Assembly (NCBI GenBank): GCA_027482245.1
Contig: JAIXWG010000015.1
Span: 186,001-250,000, forward strand
DNA: 64,000 bases
Source of the DNA: Acetobacteraceae bacterium
GTDB lineage: Bacteria; Pseudomonadota; Alphaproteobacteria; Acetobacterales; Acetobacteraceae
Direction of reading: 5' to 3'
The notes beneath the pieces were generated by a model, which did not search any database, was not told the DNA's origin, and saw nothing but the letters and a program-made list of their open reading frames with translations. Both the position numbers and the translations under genes were made by a program. Positions 9,917 through 18,706 of this stretch are shown here, piece after piece. Numbering within the stretch: the first letter of the stretch is position 1; the number at the start of each line of letters is the position of its first letter.

Positions 9917-11980
9917 TCACGCCGCGCGGATGGCGCCCAGGAAGTCGTCCACCCGCCCGCGCAGCCCTTCCGCCTGCCGCGCGAGGGAGGCCGAGGCCGC
10001 GCGGACTTCCGCCGCCGACCGGCCCGTCTGCTCCGCGCCCTGGCTGACGCCCGATGCGTGGTGAGAGGCTTCCTGCGTGCCCTGCGCGGCGGCGGATGCG
10101 GCGCGGCCGATCTCCTGCGTCGCTTCCGCCTGCTGCGCCGCGGCTTCCGCCACCTGCGCGGTGTTGCGGTTCAGCGCCTCGATCGTGCCGGCGATGGCCC
10201 GCACCACCTCCACCGTCCGGCCCGTCTCCGCCTGCATCGCCGCGATCTGCGCGCCGATCTCCTCGGTCGCCTTGGCCGTCTGCGCGGCCAGGGTCTTCAC
10301 CTCGCTGGCCACGACGGCGAAGCCCTTGCCGGCCTCCCCGGCGCGCGCCGCCTCGATCGTGGCATTCAGCGCCAGCAGGTTGGTCTGGCCCGCGATGTCG
10401 CCGATCAGGCGCACCACGTCGCCGATGCGCGATGCCGCCTCCGACAGCCCGCGCACCGTCACATCCGTGCGCTCCGCCGCCTCCGTCGCCTGCCGCGCCG
10501 TCTGGGCGCTGACCTCGACCTGGCGCATCACCTCCCCGATCGAGGCCGACAATTCCTCCGTCGCCGCCGCCACGCTGCCGACGCTGGCACTCGCCGCCGC
10601 GGAGGACCGCGCCACCGCGCCCGCACGCTCCGTGCCATCCGCCGCTGTCGCCGCCATGCTGCTGGCCGTCGCATCCAGCTCCGTCGCGGCGGAGGCGACG
10701 CCGCGCAGCACATCGGCGGTCTCGGCCTCGAACTGCCGCAGCAGCCCATCGATGCGCTGGGCGCGTTCCAGTCGCGCCGCGCCTTCGGCCTTCTGCGCGG
10801 CTTCCAGCGCCTCCCGCTCCAGCGATGCCAGGCGCAGCCGGTCCACGGCGCGCGCCATCTCCCCGAGTTCGTCGGCTCGGTCCCGCGCCGGCACGGCGAG
10901 CGTCAGCTCGCCCGCCCCGATGCGGCCGACCGCCCCCGTCAGCAGCCCGATCGGCCGCATGACCTGGCGCAGCAGCATCACCAGCGCCGCCGCCAGCAAG
11001 CCGCCGATCACGGCCACCGTCCCCAGCGCCAGGCTGAGCTCCCAGCGCGCATCCGCCAGCATCGCCTCGCCGAAGTCCCGCGCCTCCTCCAGCGCCGCAT
11101 CGCGCAGCGCCACCTGGGCGGTCAGCGCGGGCGGCGCGAAGGCGCGGTATTCCGCCAGGCTCATCGACCAGCCCTGGCCCGCGGTGCCGATCCGCGTGCC
11201 CGCTTCCTCCAGCACCCGCCGCCAGGTCACCTCCGACCCGTTGACGAAGGTCCGGCGCTGTTCCTCCAGCGCCTGCATCAGCCGCGGCGTGCCGATGGCG
11301 CGCGCCAGGCGCTCCGCGCTCGCGAAGGCCTCCTTGATGCCGCCGGACAGTTCCATCGCCGCGCGCCAAGCCGCCGGCTGCACCGGCTGCCCGCCGACCC
11401 AGCCCGTCATCGGCAGGGATCGCTGGCCACTGAGGTCCCGCAGCGAGGCGACGTGCATCGCGATTTCCAGCCGCATGGCGAGCGCCGGCTGGGACAGCGC
11501 CAGGTCGCGGCCGATGGCCAGCGCGAGCTGCGTCATGCCCCCGCCGAGTTCCGCCCGCGCCGCCGGCAATTCGCGCAGCAGCGCGCCGTCCCGCTGCGCC
11601 GGCGGCACCCGCGCCAGGTCGATCGCGCGCTGGCGGAATTCGTCCATGCGCCGCTGCGTCGCCACCAGGGGCGCGGGGTCGAAGCCCGCCGCCGTCGCGC
11701 TGGCGACGGCGGTCGCCAGCAGCCCGCTCATCTCCGCATGCCCGCGGTTCAGGTCATCCAGGTCCGGCTGCGCCGCCAGCGCCACCGCGCTGACCCGCCC
11801 CGCCTGCGTGCCGTAGACGGAGGAGGCGCGCAGCACGTCGCTGATCGCCCGCGTGGCGAGCAGCCCGCGTTCGGCCACGGAGACGGCGCGCCAGCCCTGC
11901 CCCGCGAACCACAGGGCGAGCAGCAGCCCCGGCAGGGCGACCAGGCCGAAGCCGAGGAGAAAGGCGCGGCGGAGACGCAT
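9917..11980 (-). CDS. methyl-accepting chemotaxis protein C
   Basis: A 687-residue chemoreceptor, first of the tandem trio in transcription order. TM1 is [21 protein letters not shown]2 lies near residue 312 ([18 protein letters not shown]), and HAMP plus a methylation-helix/hairpin domain follow. The signalling domain is nearly identical to receptor B at both protein and DNA level over several hundred bases, including the conserved tip, whereas the periplasmic domains have diverged. This is the pattern left by recent duplication or gene conversion. Its upstream region (11981-12135) is shared with the divergent DegT aminotransferase gene. Confidence 0.92.
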   Translation of the reverse strand: MRLRRAFLLGFGLVALPGLLLALWFAGQGWRAVSVAERGLLATRAISDVLRASSVYGTQAGRVSAVALAAQPDLDDLNRGHAEMSGLLATAVASATAAGFDPAPLVATQRRMDEFRQRAIDLARVPPAQRDGALLRELPAARAELGGGMTQLALAIGRDLALSQPALAMRLEIAMHVASLRDLSGQRSLPMTGWVGGQPVQPAAWRAAMELSGGIKEAFASAERLARAIGTPRLMQALEEQRRTFVNGSEVTWRRVLEEAGTRIGTAGQGWSMSLAEYRAFAPPALTAQVALRDAALEEARDFGEAMLADARWELSLALGTVAVIGGLLAAALVMLLRQVMRPIGLLTGAVGRIGAGELTLAVPARDRADELGEMARAVDRLRLASLEREALEAAQKAEGAARLERAQRIDGLLRQFEAETADVLRGVASAATELDATASSMAATAADGTERAGAVARSSAAASASVGSVAAATEELSASIGEVMRQVEVSAQTARQATEAAERTDVTVRGLSEAASRIGDVVRLIGDIAGQTNLLALNATIEAARAGEAGKGFAVVASEVKTLAAQTAKATEEIGAQIAAMQAETGRTVEVVRAIAGTIEALNRNTAQVAEAAAQQAEATQEIGRAASAAAQGTQEASHHASGVSQGAEQTGRSAAEVRAASASLARQAEGLRGRVDDFLGAIRAA

Positions 11981-12135
11981 GCGGGTACTCTCGATTCAGG
12001 TCGTTCCGGCAAGCATGACTCCGGTTTCATGACCGGCACGCTAACGGCCCGGCCCGGCAACGCCCCGAAACCCCCGGTGATTTGGCCGACGCGGCGCCCC
12101 GGGTCTATTGAACCCCGGCATCGACCGGATGACGC

Positions 12136-13293
12136 ATGACCATGACCACGCCTCCCCCCATCGCCCTGTTCGACATGAAGGCCCAGCAGGCCCTGATCCG
12201 GGCCGAGATCGACCGCCGCCTGGCCTCCGTCCTCGACAGCGGGCGCTTCATCAACGGGCCGGAGGTGCAGGAGCTGGAGCAGAAGCTGGCCGAATTCGCG
12301 GGCTGCGCCCATGCCGTCGGCGTCTCCTCCGGCACCGATGCGCTGCAGATCGCCATGATGGGCGCCGGCATCGGCCGCGGCGACGCGGTGTTCCTGCCCG
12401 CCTTCACCTACACCGCGACGGCCGAGGTGCCGCTGGTGCTGGGCGCGACCCCCGTCTTCGTGGACGTCCATCCCGGCACCTACAACATCGACATCGATGA
12501 CCTGAAGCGCCGCATCGCGCTGGTGGAGAAGGAGGGGCGGCTGCGCCCCGCCGCCATCGTGGGCGTGGACCTCTTCGGCCTGCCCGCCGACTGGCCGGCG
12601 ATCGAGGCGCTGTGCGCGGAGAAGGGCATGTTCGCCCTCGACGACGCCGCCCAGGCCTTCGGCGCGGCGCTCGCCGGCAAGCGGCTCGGCCGCTGGGGCC
12701 ATGCGACGGCGCTCAGCTTCTATCCCACCAAGACGCTGGGCTGCTACGGTGATGGCGGCGCGCTGCTGACCGATGATGCGGACCGCGCGGAACTGTGGCG
12801 GAGCCTCCGCACGCACGGAGAGGGCAAGACCCGCTACGAGGTGGAGCGCACCGGCATGAACGGGCGGCTCGACACCATGCAGGCCGCGATCCTGCTGCCG
12901 AAGCTCGGCCTGCTGGCGGATGAACTCGCCAGCCGCGCCCGCATCGCGGCGGCCTACAACCAGGGCCTGGCCGGCAAGGTCCAGACCCCGGTGACGACCG
13001 AGGGCGCGGACCATGCCTGGGGCCTCTATTCCATCCTGGTCGAGGACGAGGCCGCCCGCGCCCGCGTGCAGGAGGCCTGCAAGGCCGCGGGGGTGCCGAC
13101 CGCGATCTACTACCCGAAGTCGCTGCACCGTCAGCCCGCCTATGCGAGCGCCCATGCCGAGGGGATCAGCGACGCCCCCGAACTGCCGGTGGCGGAGATG
13201 CTCTGCAGGCGCATCATGTCCCTGCCGATGCACCCATACCTGACGGAGCAGGAGGTCGCGCGGGTCGTCGCCGCGGTGAGCGGCGCGGTGTGA
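12136..13293 (+). CDS. DegT/DnrJ/EryC1/StrS family sugar-nucleotide aminotransferase
   Basis: A 385-residue PLP enzyme of aspartate-aminotransferase fold. Seen are VGVSSGTDALQIAM (PLP phosphate loop), PAFTYTATAEV, the DDAAQAFGA segment with the PLP-ring Asp, and the PLP lysine at about 199 in FYPTKTLGCYGDGG. Family members transfer an amino group to a keto-sugar nucleotide. The WbpM-type dehydratase at 3.7 kb could supply such a keto-sugar, so both may serve one amino-sugar pathway (inference). ATG 12136 is used; an in-frame ATG two codons later is also possible. The final codons and the stop form the first unit of a 27-bp tandem repeat. Confidence 0.93.
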   Translation: MTMTTPPPIALFDMKAQQALIRAEIDRRLASVLDSGRFINGPEVQELEQKLAEFAGCAHAVGVSSGTDALQIAMMGAGIGRGDAVFLPAFTYTATAEVPLVLGATPVFVDVHPGTYNIDIDDLKRRIALVEKEGRLRPAAIVGVDLFGLPADWPAIEALCAEKGMFALDDAAQAFGAALAGKRLGRWGHATALSFYPTKTLGCYGDGGALLTDDADRAELWRSLRTHGEGKTRYEVERTGMNGRLDTMQAAILLPKLGLLADELASRARIAAAYNQGLAGKVQTPVTTEGADHAWGLYSILVEDEAARARVQEACKAAGVPTAIYYPKSLHRQPAYASAHAEGISDAPELPVAEMLCRRIMSLPMHPYLTEQEVARVVAAVSGAV

Positions 13294-13401
13294 CGACGTG
13301 CGGTGAGCGGCGCGGTGTGACGACGCGCGGTGAGCGCCGCGGTGTGACGACGTGCGGTGAGCGGCGCGGTGTGACGACGCGCGGTGAGCGGCGCGGTCTG
13401 A
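13273..13401. repeat. 27-bp tandem repeat over a gene 3' end, 4.8 copies
   Basis: A 27-bp unit starting GCGGTGAGCGGCGCGGTGTGA is repeated at 13273, 13300, 13327, 13354 and (partial) 13381 with one to three differences per copy. The first copy encodes the last residues and the TGA stop of the aminotransferase; each later copy repeats that stop in the same frame. It looks like a slippage-made array that does not change the protein end. Confidence 0.9.
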
Positions 13402-13492
13402 ACCCTCCAGGCGTCGAAATCTTTATTGAGGCTTGAACCGGCCGCCCGCGATGCGGTTAGCATGAAGGGACCATCAGACGCGGAGGCCGCCG

Positions 13493-14218
13493 ATGCGCCG
13501 CAGGTCCCTTATTGCCGCCGCCGGCGCGGCGAGCCTGGCCCGGATCACCCCGGCCCGGGCGGATGAGCCAGTGGACGTCGCCCTCGTCCTCGCCGTCGAT
13601 GTCAGCCGCTCGATCGATGAGGATGAGGCCCGGCTGCAGAGGGAGGGCTACCGCACCGCCGTCTCCGACCCCAAGGTGGTGGAGGCGATCCGCGGCGGCA
13701 TGCTGGGCTCCATCGCCGTCTGCTACATCGAATGGGCCGGCATCGAATACCAGCGCACCGTCATCCCCTGGATGCGCATCGCCTCCCAGGCCGATGCCAA
13801 TGGCTGGGCGGCGACGCTGGAACAGGCGCCCCGTGCCTCCCTCTCCTGGACCTCCATCTCCGGCGCCATCGAGGCATCGCGCCGCGCCATGGGCGAATGC
13901 CCGCATGAGGCGACGCGCAAGGTGGTGGACGTCTCCGGCGACGGGGTGAACAACTCCGGCCCCCCCGCCGAACTGGCCCGCGACCGCGCGGTGGCGGAAG
14001 GCATCACCATCAACGGCCTGCCCATCCTGAACGACCGCCCGACCTTCGGCCGCGCCCCGCCCATCCCGCTCGACGTCTACTACCGGGACAGCGTGATCGG
14101 CGGGCAGGGCGCCTTCATGATCGCGGCGGAGGATTTCGAATCCTTCGGCAACGCGGTGCGGCGGAAGCTGATCCGGGAGATCGCGGGGCTGTCGGGGCTG
14201 GTGACGAGCTACGCATGA
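13493..14218 (+). CDS. DUF1194 domain protein, secreted VWA-like
   Basis: A 241-residue protein with an export signal (RRRSLIAAAGAASLARITPARA) that carries an Arg cluster before the hydrophobic core. The mature part matches the DUF1194 family: a strand ending in DVSRS near residue 36, resembling the DxSxS metal site of von Willebrand A domains, then VAVCYIEWAG-like and VVDVSGDGVNN segments. The second Asp-containing motif supports a VWA fold. The biochemical role of the family is not established. It stands alone downstream of the aminotransferase repeat array and upstream of an intergenic double-hairpin element that probably ends its transcript. Confidence 0.8.
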   Translation: MRRRSLIAAAGAASLARITPARADEPVDVALVLAVDVSRSIDEDEARLQREGYRTAVSDPKVVEAIRGGMLGSIAVCYIEWAGIEYQRTVIPWMRIASQADANGWAATLEQAPRASLSWTSISGAIEASRRAMGECPHEATRKVVDVSGDGVNNSGPPAELARDRAVAEGITINGLPILNDRPTFGRAPPIPLDVYYRDSVIGGQGAFMIAAEDFESFGNAVRRKLIREIAGLSGLVTSYA

Positions 14219-14220
14219 CC

Positions 14221-14283
14221 GTGGGGAAGGCTTTGCCTTCCCCACACCCCATCCACCAGGCCCGAGACGGGCCTGGACCGTCG
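14221..14283. repeat. double-hairpin intergenic repeat, copy 2
   Basis: GTGGGGAAGGC/GCCTTCCCCAC (14221-14244, 3-nt loop) is followed by the CCATCCA spacer and CCAGGCCCG/CGGGCCTGG (about 14256-14276), then ACCGTCGTC. It is nearly identical to the copy at 1480-1541 and begins just after the stop of the DUF1194 gene, between convergent genes. Confidence 0.8.
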
Positions 14284-14287
14284 TCCA

Positions 14288-14701
14288 TCAACGTTCGATC
14301 TCTTCCAGGCTCAGGCCGAAGCTCGCGACGCCCTCGCTCAACAGGTCGCCCAGGTTGTCGATGCCGAGCAGGTAGTCGGCGGCATCGCGGCCGTCATTGC
14401 GCTCCGCCGCCAGGCCCACGGCCTCGTCCCACTCACCCGCCTCGTAGTCGCCGCGGCCGACCCAGCACAGCGCGATCAGCGCCGCCTGCTCGTCATCGTT
14501 CAGCTCGGTGATGTAGGCGCGCAGCGTGTCCTCGGTGACGTCGTCGGGGCCGGCCTCCTCCGTATCGTCGCCGCCATCATCGGCCGCCGCGCCCAGCTCC
14601 GCCTCCTCATCGCCCTGCACGGCGCGGGCCTGGTCCACGATGGTGGCCACCTTCTCCAGGCTGATGCCCAGGTCGATCTCGTCATCCGATGCTGCCGCCA
14701 C
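14288..14701 (-). CDS. DUF3775 domain protein
   Basis: A 137-residue acidic cytoplasmic protein. A short N-terminal helix (ISLEKVATIVDQARAV) is followed by a highly acidic linker of about 35 residues, then a helical domain with LNDDEQAALIALCWVGRGDY, W and a YLLGIDNLGDLLSEGV end. This matches the DUF3775 family, common in Alphaproteobacteria and of unknown function. The gene is convergent with the DUF1194 gene. Nothing around it suggests a pathway. Confidence 0.75.
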   Translation of the reverse strand: MAAASDDEIDLGISLEKVATIVDQARAVQGDEEAELGAAADDGGDDTEEAGPDDVTEDTLRAYITELNDDEQAALIALCWVGRGDYEAGEWDEAVGLAAERNDGRDAADYLLGIDNLGDLLSEGVASFGLSLEEIER

Positions 14702-14836
14702 GGGTCTCCCCCTCCTGCCTTCGCGCCCATTACAAAGCAGCGGGGCGTCACAGTTCCAGACGGGGTGCGAAAAAAACGCCCGGCAACGGCGACGGGCGTT
14801 GCCGCGTTACGGCCACGAGCAACGGAACATCACGCC

Positions 14837-15079
14837 ATGCGCGCCTGGCCGATCCTCGCCCTGGCCCCCATGCTGGCCATGCCCGCCACGGCCGATGCCC
14901 TGCCGGACGTCGCGCAGATGCGCGGCCCCGGTTTCGGCTGCGCCGCGCCCTTCCTGCTGCATGCCGCGGATGCCGCGAGGCGGGACGTTGTCATGGAAGA
15001 ACCGCCGCCCTTCCGCCGCGCCATGCTGACCTGCCTGGCGGAACCGGGACTGCGCAAACGCCCGCTGCACCACACCTGA
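14837..15079 (+). CDS. small secreted hypothetical protein
   Basis: An 80-residue product from ATG 14837, chosen because it begins a clean signal peptide (MRAWPILALAPMLAMPATADA). The mature part holds two cysteines (FGCAAPF and LTCLAEP) about 45 residues apart, which could form a disulfide in the periplasm. I do not recognise a family. The gene is convergent with the LysE gene, four bases away. An in-frame ATG at 14765 would add a charged N-terminus that spoils the signal peptide. Confidence 0.55.
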   Translation: MRAWPILALAPMLAMPATADALPDVAQMRGPGFGCAAPFLLHAADAARRDVVMEEPPPFRRAMLTCLAEPGLRKRPLHHT

Positions 15080-15083
15080 AGGA

Positions 15084-15689
15084 TCAGCGCGCGGCCGCCA
15101 GCCGCAGCCCGAGCCCCATCAGCACCACGCCTATCACCAGGTCGAGCCGCCGCTTCGCACGCCCATAGGCCGCCTGCACGCGCGCGGTGGAGAACACCAC
15201 CGCCAGCCCCGCATGCCAGGCGGCGGACAGCATGCCCAGCATCAGCACCGCCGCCACCCGCAACCCGTCCGGCGCGGCTTCCGGCAGCGTCACGACGAAG
15301 ACGCTGCCGAAGAAGGCCGCGGCCTTGGGGTTGGTGATGCTGGCCAGGAAGCCGCGGCGGAAGGCGCCGGCACCACCCCCGGGCAGCGGGCCTGGCGCCA
15401 CCACGGCATGGCCGGCGCCCCGCACCATCCGCCACCCGATCCAGACAAGATAGGCCGCGCCCGCCAGGCGGATCGTCGTGCCGATCCATTCCATCCGCGC
15501 CAGCACCAGCCCGAGCCCCGCCATGGCGATGCTCGCCCAGACCAATGTGGCGCTTGCCACGCCGAGCCCCGCCAGCACGCCCGCCCGGCGGCCGGTGCCG
15601 ATGGCGGTGGAGGTGATGACCAGCCAGACCGGCCCGGGACTGGCGCAGGCCAGCAGGAACAGCCCCGCCATCCCCGCCAGCGCCATCAT
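15084..15689 (-). CDS. LysE/RhtB family amino-acid exporter
   Basis: A 201-residue membrane protein with about six hydrophobic segments. The LysE family signature is present: CASPGPVWLVITSTA in the first helix, GRRAGVLAGLGVASATLVW, then AAYLVWIGWRM and FLASITNPKAAAFFGSVF. Family members export amino acids or related metabolites across the inner membrane. The ATG lies four bases after the stop of the aldo/keto reductase gene, so it is probably the last gene of a leftward operon beginning at cobW. The substrate is not predictable. Confidence 0.9.
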   Translation of the reverse strand: MMALAGMAGLFLLACASPGPVWLVITSTAIGTGRRAGVLAGLGVASATLVWASIAMAGLGLVLARMEWIGTTIRLAGAAYLVWIGWRMVRGAGHAVVAPGPLPGGGAGAFRRGFLASITNPKAAAFFGSVFVVTLPEAAPDGLRVAAVLMLGMLSAAWHAGLAVVFSTARVQAAYGRAKRRLDLVIGVVLMGLGLRLAAAR

Positions 15690-15693
15690 GGCG

Positions 15694-16515
15694 CTACCCG
15701 TTCACCCAGTCGGGCGCCATGCCGGGGTTCACGTAGCGCTTGTCCTTGGGCAGCGCCGCGATGGCGGCCAGGTCTTCCGCGTCCAGTCGGACATCGAGCG
15801 CCGCCAGGTTCTCCGCCTGGCGCGCCGGGCTTGCCGCCTTGGGCACGGCGGAGACGCCGGGCATGGTCATCAGCCAGGCCAGCGCCACCTGCGCCGCCGT
15901 CACGCCATGCTTGCGCCCGATGCCCTGCAGCACGGGGTCCGACGGCGCATTGCCCTTGCCGAGCGGGGAGTAGCTGGTCAGCACCATGCCCGCTTCCGCG
16001 CAGATCGCGCGCAGCCTGGACTGGTCCAGCAGCGGGTGGTGTTCCACCTGCAGGCAGGCGAGGCCCACCCCGTGATCGATCGCCCGCCGCAGCAGCTTCG
16101 GCGGGAAGTTGGAAACGCCGATCGCCTTGGCCCGCCCCTCCGCCCGGATCGCCGCCAGCGCCTTCAGGGCGTCCGGCAGGTCGAGCTCCGGCGAGGGCCA
16201 GTGGATCAGGAACAGGTCCACATAGGGCGTCGCCAGGCGCTGCAGGCTGGCATCGAAGGCGCGGCGGATGGCATCGCCCTTCGGCTTGTCGTTCCAGACC
16301 TTGGTCGTCAGGAAGATCTCGCCCCGCGCCACGCCCGATCCCGCGATCCCCGCGCCGACCGCTTCCTCATTGCCGTACATCTCGGCCGTGTCGACGTGCC
16401 GGTAGCCCATGCCGAGGGCGGAGATCACGGCCTGCGTGCATTCCTCCCCCTTCATCGGCCAGGTGCCGAGGCCGAGGCGCGGCATGCGCAGATGCGCCGT
16501 CTCCAGGATGTCCAT
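15694..16515 (-). CDS. aldo/keto reductase (DkgA/B-like)
   Basis: A 273-residue NADPH-dependent reductase of (beta/alpha)8 fold. The catalytic tetrad is visible: Asp in HVDTAEMYGN, Tyr in the same motif, Lys in FLTTKVW and His in LFLIHWP. The NADPH-binding C-terminal part includes SYSPLGKG and SAVPKAASPAR. Related enzymes reduce 2,5-diketo-gluconate, methylglyoxal or other aldehydes. It starts at ATG 16515, with a GTG one codon upstream also possible, 11 bp after the WD40 gene. The short gaps on both sides make an operon with the WD40 and LysE genes likely. Confidence 0.92.
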   Translation of the reverse strand: MDILETAHLRMPRLGLGTWPMKGEECTQAVISALGMGYRHVDTAEMYGNEEAVGAGIAGSGVARGEIFLTTKVWNDKPKGDAIRRAFDASLQRLATPYVDLFLIHWPSPELDLPDALKALAAIRAEGRAKAIGVSNFPPKLLRRAIDHGVGLACLQVEHHPLLDQSRLRAICAEAGMVLTSYSPLGKGNAPSDPVLQGIGRKHGVTAAQVALAWLMTMPGVSAVPKAASPARQAENLAALDVRLDAEDLAAIAALPKDKRYVNPGMAPDWVNG

Positions 16516-16526
16516 CACGCCCGCTC

Positions 16527-17561
16527 CTACCGCTTCGACAGATCGACCACGCCGCAGAGCCCCGCTTCCGTCCCGAAGGCGAGATGCGTGCCCGACGCGT
16601 TCCAGGCGAGGCTCGACACCGCGGCACCCTTCGGCGGCGCCACCGGCACCACCTTCCCGCTGGCGACCTCGGCCATCAGCACCAGCCCGTCGCCGAAGCC
16701 GGCGGCGACCACCTCGTGCTGCGGGTGGAAGGCGACGGCGCTGCACAGCACCTCGTCGCCGCCCGCGAGTTCCGTCGGCGCCTTGCCCATCGGCCCGCCA
16801 CCGAAGAAGGGCCAGAGCACCACGCTCTCCGCCCCGCTCGTCGCCAGCCAGCGGCCGCGGGCGGAGAAGTGGATGCTCCGCGTCTTCCCGGGATAGCCGG
16901 ACATGCGCATGTGCTGGCCATCCGCCAGCCGCCAGCCATGCAGAGCCGGTTCCTGCATGGCGGTGACCACATGCGTGCCGTCCGGGCTGAACAGGATGCC
17001 GTGGTGGCTGCCCTTCCATTCCAGGACCTTGGGCTTGTCCTCCTTGGAGGCGACGAACCACAGCGAGGCGCCGCCGTAATGGCTGGCCGCGATCCGCTTG
17101 CCCTTGGCGTCGATGGCGATGCCGCCGACCGTGGTCGGGTGCGTCAGCGACTTCAGCGCCTGCCCCGCGCCATCCAGCACATGCACCACCTTGCCGACGG
17201 AGGCCGCGCGCACGCCACCCTCATGCGCCGCGACATGGTCCACCCATTTCGAGCCATAGCTCGCGACCTGGTTCACGGTGCCGTCCGGCAGCACCTGGAC
17301 CAGCCTGCCGTCATCGCCGCCGGAGAGCACGCCCGCCCGGCAATCCGCGACGGCGGAGAGCACGGCGCCGTCATGCGCCTCCACCCGCTGCCAGTCGCCG
17401 GCGGGGGTGCCCACGCCCATGATGTGGACCGTGCCATCCGCCAGGGCGAAGCTCAGGCTGCGCCCGTCCCGCCCGAAGACCGCGGCCACGGCCCAGGCGC
17501 CGAGATCCCGCGCCACGCCCCGGCTCGCCAACAGGAAATCGGCTTCCGTCACTTCGGCCAT
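16527..17561 (-). CDS. WD40 repeat protein adjacent to a CobW-type GTPase
   Basis: A 344-residue protein made of repeated WD40-like blades: successive segments such as AVFGRDGRSLSFALADGTVH, ILFSPDGTHVVTAMQEPALH, IHFSARGRWLATSGAESVV and LAWNASGTHLAFGTEAGLC. No signal peptide or TM segment is seen. WD40 propellers act as binding platforms. It lies 68 bp downstream of a COG0523 GTPase on the same strand, an arrangement I recall from other Alphaproteobacteria, so it may help the metal-delivery GTPase recognise clients (inference). No catalytic role is apparent. Confidence 0.85.
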   Translation of the reverse strand: MAEVTEADFLLASRGVARDLGAWAVAAVFGRDGRSLSFALADGTVHIMGVGTPAGDWQRVEAHDGAVLSAVADCRAGVLSGGDDGRLVQVLPDGTVNQVASYGSKWVDHVAAHEGGVRAASVGKVVHVLDGAGQALKSLTHPTTVGGIAIDAKGKRIAASHYGGASLWFVASKEDKPKVLEWKGSHHGILFSPDGTHVVTAMQEPALHGWRLADGQHMRMSGYPGKTRSIHFSARGRWLATSGAESVVLWPFFGGGPMGKAPTELAGGDEVLCSAVAFHPQHEVVAAGFGDGLVLMAEVASGKVVPVAPPKGAAVSSLAWNASGTHLAFGTEAGLCGVVDLSKR

Positions 17562-17629
17562 GTCGTCGTCCCGCAGATCATGCCGCCCGCCTTCGTCGCG
17601 CGGGCGGCGCCTGTCAACCCAAGGTCAGT

Positions 17630-18613
17630 TCAGGCGGGAACCTGGCAGGCCTCGAACCCCCGCCGCAGCTGCGGGCGGTTCAGGTTGCGGCCGATGAAGA
17701 CGATCTTCGACTTCCGCTCGTCGCCATCCTTCACCGGGCCGATATAGTCGCCATCGGCGATCATGTGCACGGCCTGGAAGGCGAAGCGGCGGTCGTCGCC
17801 GGCGTAGTAGAGGATGCCCTTCGTCCGGAGCAGGTCCTGGCCCTTGGACTGCAGCAAATCCCCGATCCAGACGTTGAACTTCTCCGCATCGATCGGGCGG
17901 GACACCTGGAAGGACATCGAGTTGACCTCGCTGTCATGCTCGTGATGGTCCTCGCCCGACAGGAACTCCGGCTCCCGCTCCAGGATGCGCGCCAGGTTGA
18001 AGGCGTCGCGGCCCACCACGGCCTCGATCGGCACGTCGGACTTCGTGCTGCGGCGGATCTCGGCATAGGGGTTGATGCCGCGGATCAGGCGCTCGACCTC
18101 CGCCGCCCCCGCCTCATCCACCAGGTCCATCTTGTTCAGGACGATGATGTCGGCGAAGGCGATCTGCTCCTGCGCCTCCGGGCTGTCCTTCAGCCGCGCG
18201 GGCAGGTGCTTGGCGTCCACCACGGTGACGATGGCGTCGAGCTTCGTGGCGCGCTTCACGTCGTCATCGGCGAAGAAGGTCTGCGCGACGGGGGCGGGAT
18301 CGGCCAGGCCCGTCGTCTCCACGATGATGCCGTCGAACTTGCCGCGGCGCTTCATCAGCCCGCCGATGATGCGGATCAGGTCGCCGCGCACCGTGCAGCA
18401 GATGCAGCCATTGTTCATCTCGAACACCTCCTCGTCCGCATCGACGACGAGGTCGTTGTCCACGCCGAGCTCCCCGAACTCGTTGATCACCACCGCATAC
18501 TTCTTGCCGTGGTTCTCGCTCAGGATGCGGTTCAGCAGCGTGGTCTTCCCGGCGCCGAGGTAGCCGGTCAGCACGGTCACGGGCACGGGGGCGGGCGTGG
18601 TGGCAGCACTCAT
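17630..18613 (-). CDS. CobW/COG0523 G3E-family GTPase, putative metallochaperone
   Basis: A 327-residue G3E GTPase. The Walker A motif is TGYLGAGKTTLLN, the metal-binding CxCC motif appears in MNNGCICCTVRG, Walker B is VETTGLADP and the base-recognition motif is VLNKMD. A His/Glu-rich stretch (EDHHEHDSEVNS) precedes the C-terminal CobW domain (VWIGDLLQSKGQDLLRTKG). The family delivers zinc or other metals to client proteins in a GTP-dependent way; some members serve cobalamin synthesis, but no cob genes are nearby, so a zinc-type role is more likely. It is the first gene of a likely leftward operon with WD40, aldo/keto reductase and LysE genes. Confidence 0.9.
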   Translation of the reverse strand: MSAATTPAPVPVTVLTGYLGAGKTTLLNRILSENHGKKYAVVINEFGELGVDNDLVVDADEEVFEMNNGCICCTVRGDLIRIIGGLMKRRGKFDGIIVETTGLADPAPVAQTFFADDDVKRATKLDAIVTVVDAKHLPARLKDSPEAQEQIAFADIIVLNKMDLVDEAGAAEVERLIRGINPYAEIRRSTKSDVPIEAVVGRDAFNLARILEREPEFLSGEDHHEHDSEVNSMSFQVSRPIDAEKFNVWIGDLLQSKGQDLLRTKGILYYAGDDRRFAFQAVHMIADGDYIGPVKDGDERKSKIVFIGRNLNRPQLRRGFEACQVPA

Positions 18614-18706
18614 GGGATCAGGGGCCTCTCAAGGGGCGGCAGGACGGCGTTCGGGCGGTTATATGGGGATGCGGGGCTGATTCCAGGCCCCGGGGCCCGG
18701 CGGGCG

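Noticed and set aside
13273..13401. Possible CRISPR array
   Set aside because: The repeat units directly abut with no unique spacers; it is a simple tandem repeat. The same applies to the arrays at 28415 and 48415.
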